This document shows, piece after piece, positions 62,450 through 64,000 of a DNA stretch of 64,000 nt. The stretch is from Aeromonas media (GTDB lineage Bacteria; Pseudomonadota; Gammaproteobacteria; Enterobacterales; Aeromonadaceae): the NCBI RefSeq assembly GCF_000819985.1, contig NZ_CDBZ01000205.1, positions 39,592 to 103,591 on the forward strand, written 5' to 3'. Position numbers and translations under genes: made by a program. Numbering within the stretch: position 1 is the first letter of the stretch; every line of letters starts with the position of its first letter. The notes beneath the pieces were generated by a model. That model was not told the DNA's origin. It was given only the letters and a program-made list of their open reading frames with translations, and did not search any database.

Positions 62450-63127
62450 TCACTCTCCTTTCGAGGCAGTGTCGCTCTGGCCGAGCTTCTTGCGCATGGC
62501 CTCGAGCTCGCGGCTAATCTGATCGTCCGCTTCCAGCTCGGCAAACTGCTGGGCGAGGGCCTTGTCGGACTGTCCCAGATCGGCACGGGCTTCCATCTCG
62601 TCGATGCGGCGCTCCATGCGCTCGAACTTGCTCACCACGGCCTGGCTGTCGCCACGGGCCACCTGGCTTTGCACGTTCAGGCGGCTGCTGGCCGCTTCGC
62701 TGCGAATGGCCATCGCCTTCTGGCGGGCACGGGCGTCTTCGAGCTTGGCTTCCAGCTGGCGGATCTCGTCGCCCAGCTTGTCGATGCCGCTGTCCACCGC
62801 CTGCTGCTCGCGATAGAGCGCCTCGGCCAGCTCGCTCTGCTTGTTCTTCTCGATGAGGGCGGCCCGGGCCAGATCCTCACGCCCCTTGGTCAGGGCCAGC
62901 TCGGCCTTGGCCTGCCATTCGTTCACCCGCTCCTGATGGCGGCTGACCTGACGGCCGATCTCTTTCTGGTTGGCGAGGAAGCGGGCCAGGTTGGAGCGCT
63001 CCTTCACCAGTTCATCTTCCATCTCCTGGATGATCAGGCGCACCATCTTCTGGGGATCCTCGGCCTTGTCGAGCAGGGACGTCAGATTGGAATTGATGAT
63101 GTCGGCCAGGCGGGAAAAAATACTCAT
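62450..63127 (-). CDS. pspA: Phage shock protein A
   Basis: 225 residues (E. coli 222), almost entirely coiled coil, of the PspA/IM30 family (MSIFSRLADIINSNLTSLLD opening, EDPQKMVRLIIQEMEDEL). It inhibits PspF in unstressed cells and polymerises on damaged membranes to limit proton leak. ATG at 63127 has AGGAG upstream. First gene of pspABC-ycjXF, driven by a sigma-54 promoter. Confidence 0.96.
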   Translation of the reverse strand: MSIFSRLADIINSNLTSLLDKAEDPQKMVRLIIQEMEDELVKERSNLARFLANQKEIGRQVSRHQERVNEWQAKAELALTKGREDLARAALIEKNKQSELAEALYREQQAVDSGIDKLGDEIRQLEAKLEDARARQKAMAIRSEAASSRLNVQSQVARGDSQAVVSKFERMERRIDEMEARADLGQSDKALAQQFAELEADDQISRELEAMRKKLGQSDTASKGE

Positions 63128-63173
63128 GGTTGTACTCCTGTGATGGGCATTGGGTTGTTTCTCCATTGACAAT

Positions 63174-63190
63174 GGCAACTTGTGTGCCAA
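63174..63190 (-). promoter_or_regulatory. Sigma-54 promoter of pspA
   Basis: Minus strand TTGGCAC (63190-63184), 5 bp, TTGCC (63178-63174): the -24/-12 pattern with correct spacing, about 50 nt before pspA. Confidence 0.85.
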
Positions 63191-63204
63191 TCTGGAACAA
63201 TAAT

Positions 63205-63217
63205 TAACTTGTTGATT
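63205..63217 (-). promoter_or_regulatory. IHF site in the psp control region
   Basis: AATCAACAAGTTA fits the WATCAANNNNTTR consensus exactly. It lies between the sigma-54 promoter and pspF, where IHF bends DNA to bring PspF to the polymerase in E. coli. Confidence 0.65.
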
Positions 63218-63322
63218 TATATGGGCACTCTCCATGAGTCGCAAGATGCCCGGAACAAGAGATGATAAAAATAACCAACTTTTAGTAAGATTAACCAGAT
63301 TTTTCAACGAACAGGGATCAGG

Positions 63323-64000
63323 ATGACCACGGCCACGGAAAGTCTGTTGGGTGAGTCCAACGCGTTTCTAGAAATCATCGAGCAGACCTCGCGACTCGCC
63401 CCCCTGCGCAAACCTGTGCTGATCATCGGCGAGCGGGGGACCGGCAAGGAGCTCATCGCCCACCGCCTACATTATCTCTCGGATCGCTGGGATCAAAGCT
63501 TTGTCACCATCAACTGCGCCACCTTGAGCGAGAGCCTGCTGGAAACCGAGCTGTTCGGCCACGAGGCGGGCTCCTTCACCGGCGCCGCCAAGCGTCATCA
63601 GGGCCGCTTCGAGCGGGCCGATGGCGGCACCCTGTTCCTCGACGAGCTGGCCACCACCAGCGCCCGGGTGCAGGAGAAACTGCTGCGGGTCATCGAGTAC
63701 GGTGAATTCGAGCGCGTCGGCGGTGCCAAGGCGCTCAAGGTGGATGTGCGCCTGGTGTGCGCCACCAACGAGGATCTGCCGCAGCTGGCGGCTCGGGGAC
63801 AGTTTCGTCACGATCTGCTGGACCGGTTGGCCTTCGATGTCATCACCCTGCCCCCGCTGCGGGAGCGACGGGAGGACATACTGATGCTGGCGGAGCACTT
63901 CGCCCACGGCATGACCCGGGAGCTGGGGTATCCGCTGTTTGCCGGCTTCTCCCGCAAGGCGACCCAGTTGCTGCAAGACTACCCCTGGCCCGGCAACGTG
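63323..64000 (+). CDS. pspF: Psp operon transcriptional activator PspF (C-terminus outside window)
   Basis: 226 codons are visible. There is no N-terminal receiver domain; the AAA+ activator domain starts at once, with Walker A GERGTGKE (about 37) and Walker B LFLDELAT. The sigma-54-contact loop reads GSFTGA instead of GAFTGA. GRFERADGGTLFLDEL is typical of PspF. It is divergent from pspA. The DNA-binding HTH should lie beyond position 64000. Confidence 0.94.
   Translation, partial: MTTATESLLGESNAFLEIIEQTSRLAPLRKPVLIIGERGTGKELIAHRLHYLSDRWDQSFVTINCATLSESLLETELFGHEAGSFTGAAKRHQGRFERADGGTLFLDELATTSARVQEKLLRVIEYGEFERVGGAKALKVDVRLVCATNEDLPQLAARGQFRHDLLDRLAFDVITLPPLRERREDILMLAEHFAHGMTRELGYPLFAGFSRKATQLLQDYPWPGNV

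Noticed and set aside
1..64000. CRISPR array, tRNA, rRNA, IS element or prophage
   Set aside because: No regularly spaced repeats, cloverleaf sequences, transposase, integrase or phage genes were seen on either strand.

Overview
The window looks like a chromosomal segment of an Aeromonas-type gammaproteobacterium. This is inferred from the GC-rich coding sequence, from protein sequences that resemble Vibrio/Shewanella/Escherichia homologues without matching any of them closely, and from gene order (tig / clpP-clpX-lon-hupB-ppiD, lolCDE facing a PilZ-like gene and mfd, yfiR-yfiN-yfiB, phhA-phhB-tyrR, pspF facing pspABC-ycjXF). Species was not determined. No rRNA, tRNA, CRISPR array, insertion sequence or phage gene was recognised.

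Layout. 1-7.6 kb: start of a GNAT acetyltransferase, an alanine/sodium symporter behind a structured leader, a crotonase-family enzyme, and an acetate-uptake cluster (DUF294 sensor/nucleotidyltransferase, DnaQ-type exonuclease, DUF485 protein, actP). 7.7-9.3 kb: the ABC-F protein ybiT. 9.6-18.1 kb: a proteostasis block on the minus strand (tig, clpP, clpX, lon, hupB, ppiD), with a heat-shock-type promoter before lon. 18.5-28.5 kb: yccF, yfbR, the lipoprotein-release transporter lolCDE, a PilZ-like gene, mfd and fbp. 28.8-36.3 kb: an orphan oligopeptide-binding protein, an EamA permease, ytfK, sixA, an M16 (pitrilysin-like) protease and tpm. Between the last two is a convincing FNR-dependent promoter followed by an intrinsic terminator with no good gene between them, which is a candidate small RNA.

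36.4-41.1 kb is the accessory region. It holds a leucine-rich-repeat protein kinase, a 5'-truncated Ada-like methyltransferase gene, an imperfect direct repeat of that gene's 3' end, a palindromic repeat element, a strikingly AT-rich gene for an unknown two-TM coiled-coil protein, and a decayed C-terminal gene fragment. 41.2-44.3 kb is guaBA, with a terminator between the two genes and a 5'-terminal hairpin in the guaB leader. 44.6-50.4 kb separates guaB from its usual divergent neighbour xseA. This insert carries a YitT-type membrane protein, a large secreted multimodular alpha-amylase with a LacI-family operator upstream, and a second EamA permease.

51.9-64 kb: a Fur-boxed hutW-type haem radical-SAM gene, the YfiBNR cyclic-di-GMP module with its diagnostic cysteines and I-site, aromatic amino acid control and phenylalanine hydroxylation (tyrR, phhB, phhA), and the phage-shock regulon (ycjF, ycjX, pspC, pspB, pspA) with a sigma-54 promoter and IHF site facing pspF. 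The pspB-pspC junction carries a tandem duplication of the pspB 3' end that creates a 33-codon linking ORF.

Common themes are envelope integrity (Lol, Psp, YfiBNR, PpiD), protein quality control, and switching between carbon or oxygen states (ActP, Fbp, amylase, FNR site). Functions come from family recognition by eye; no database search was run.
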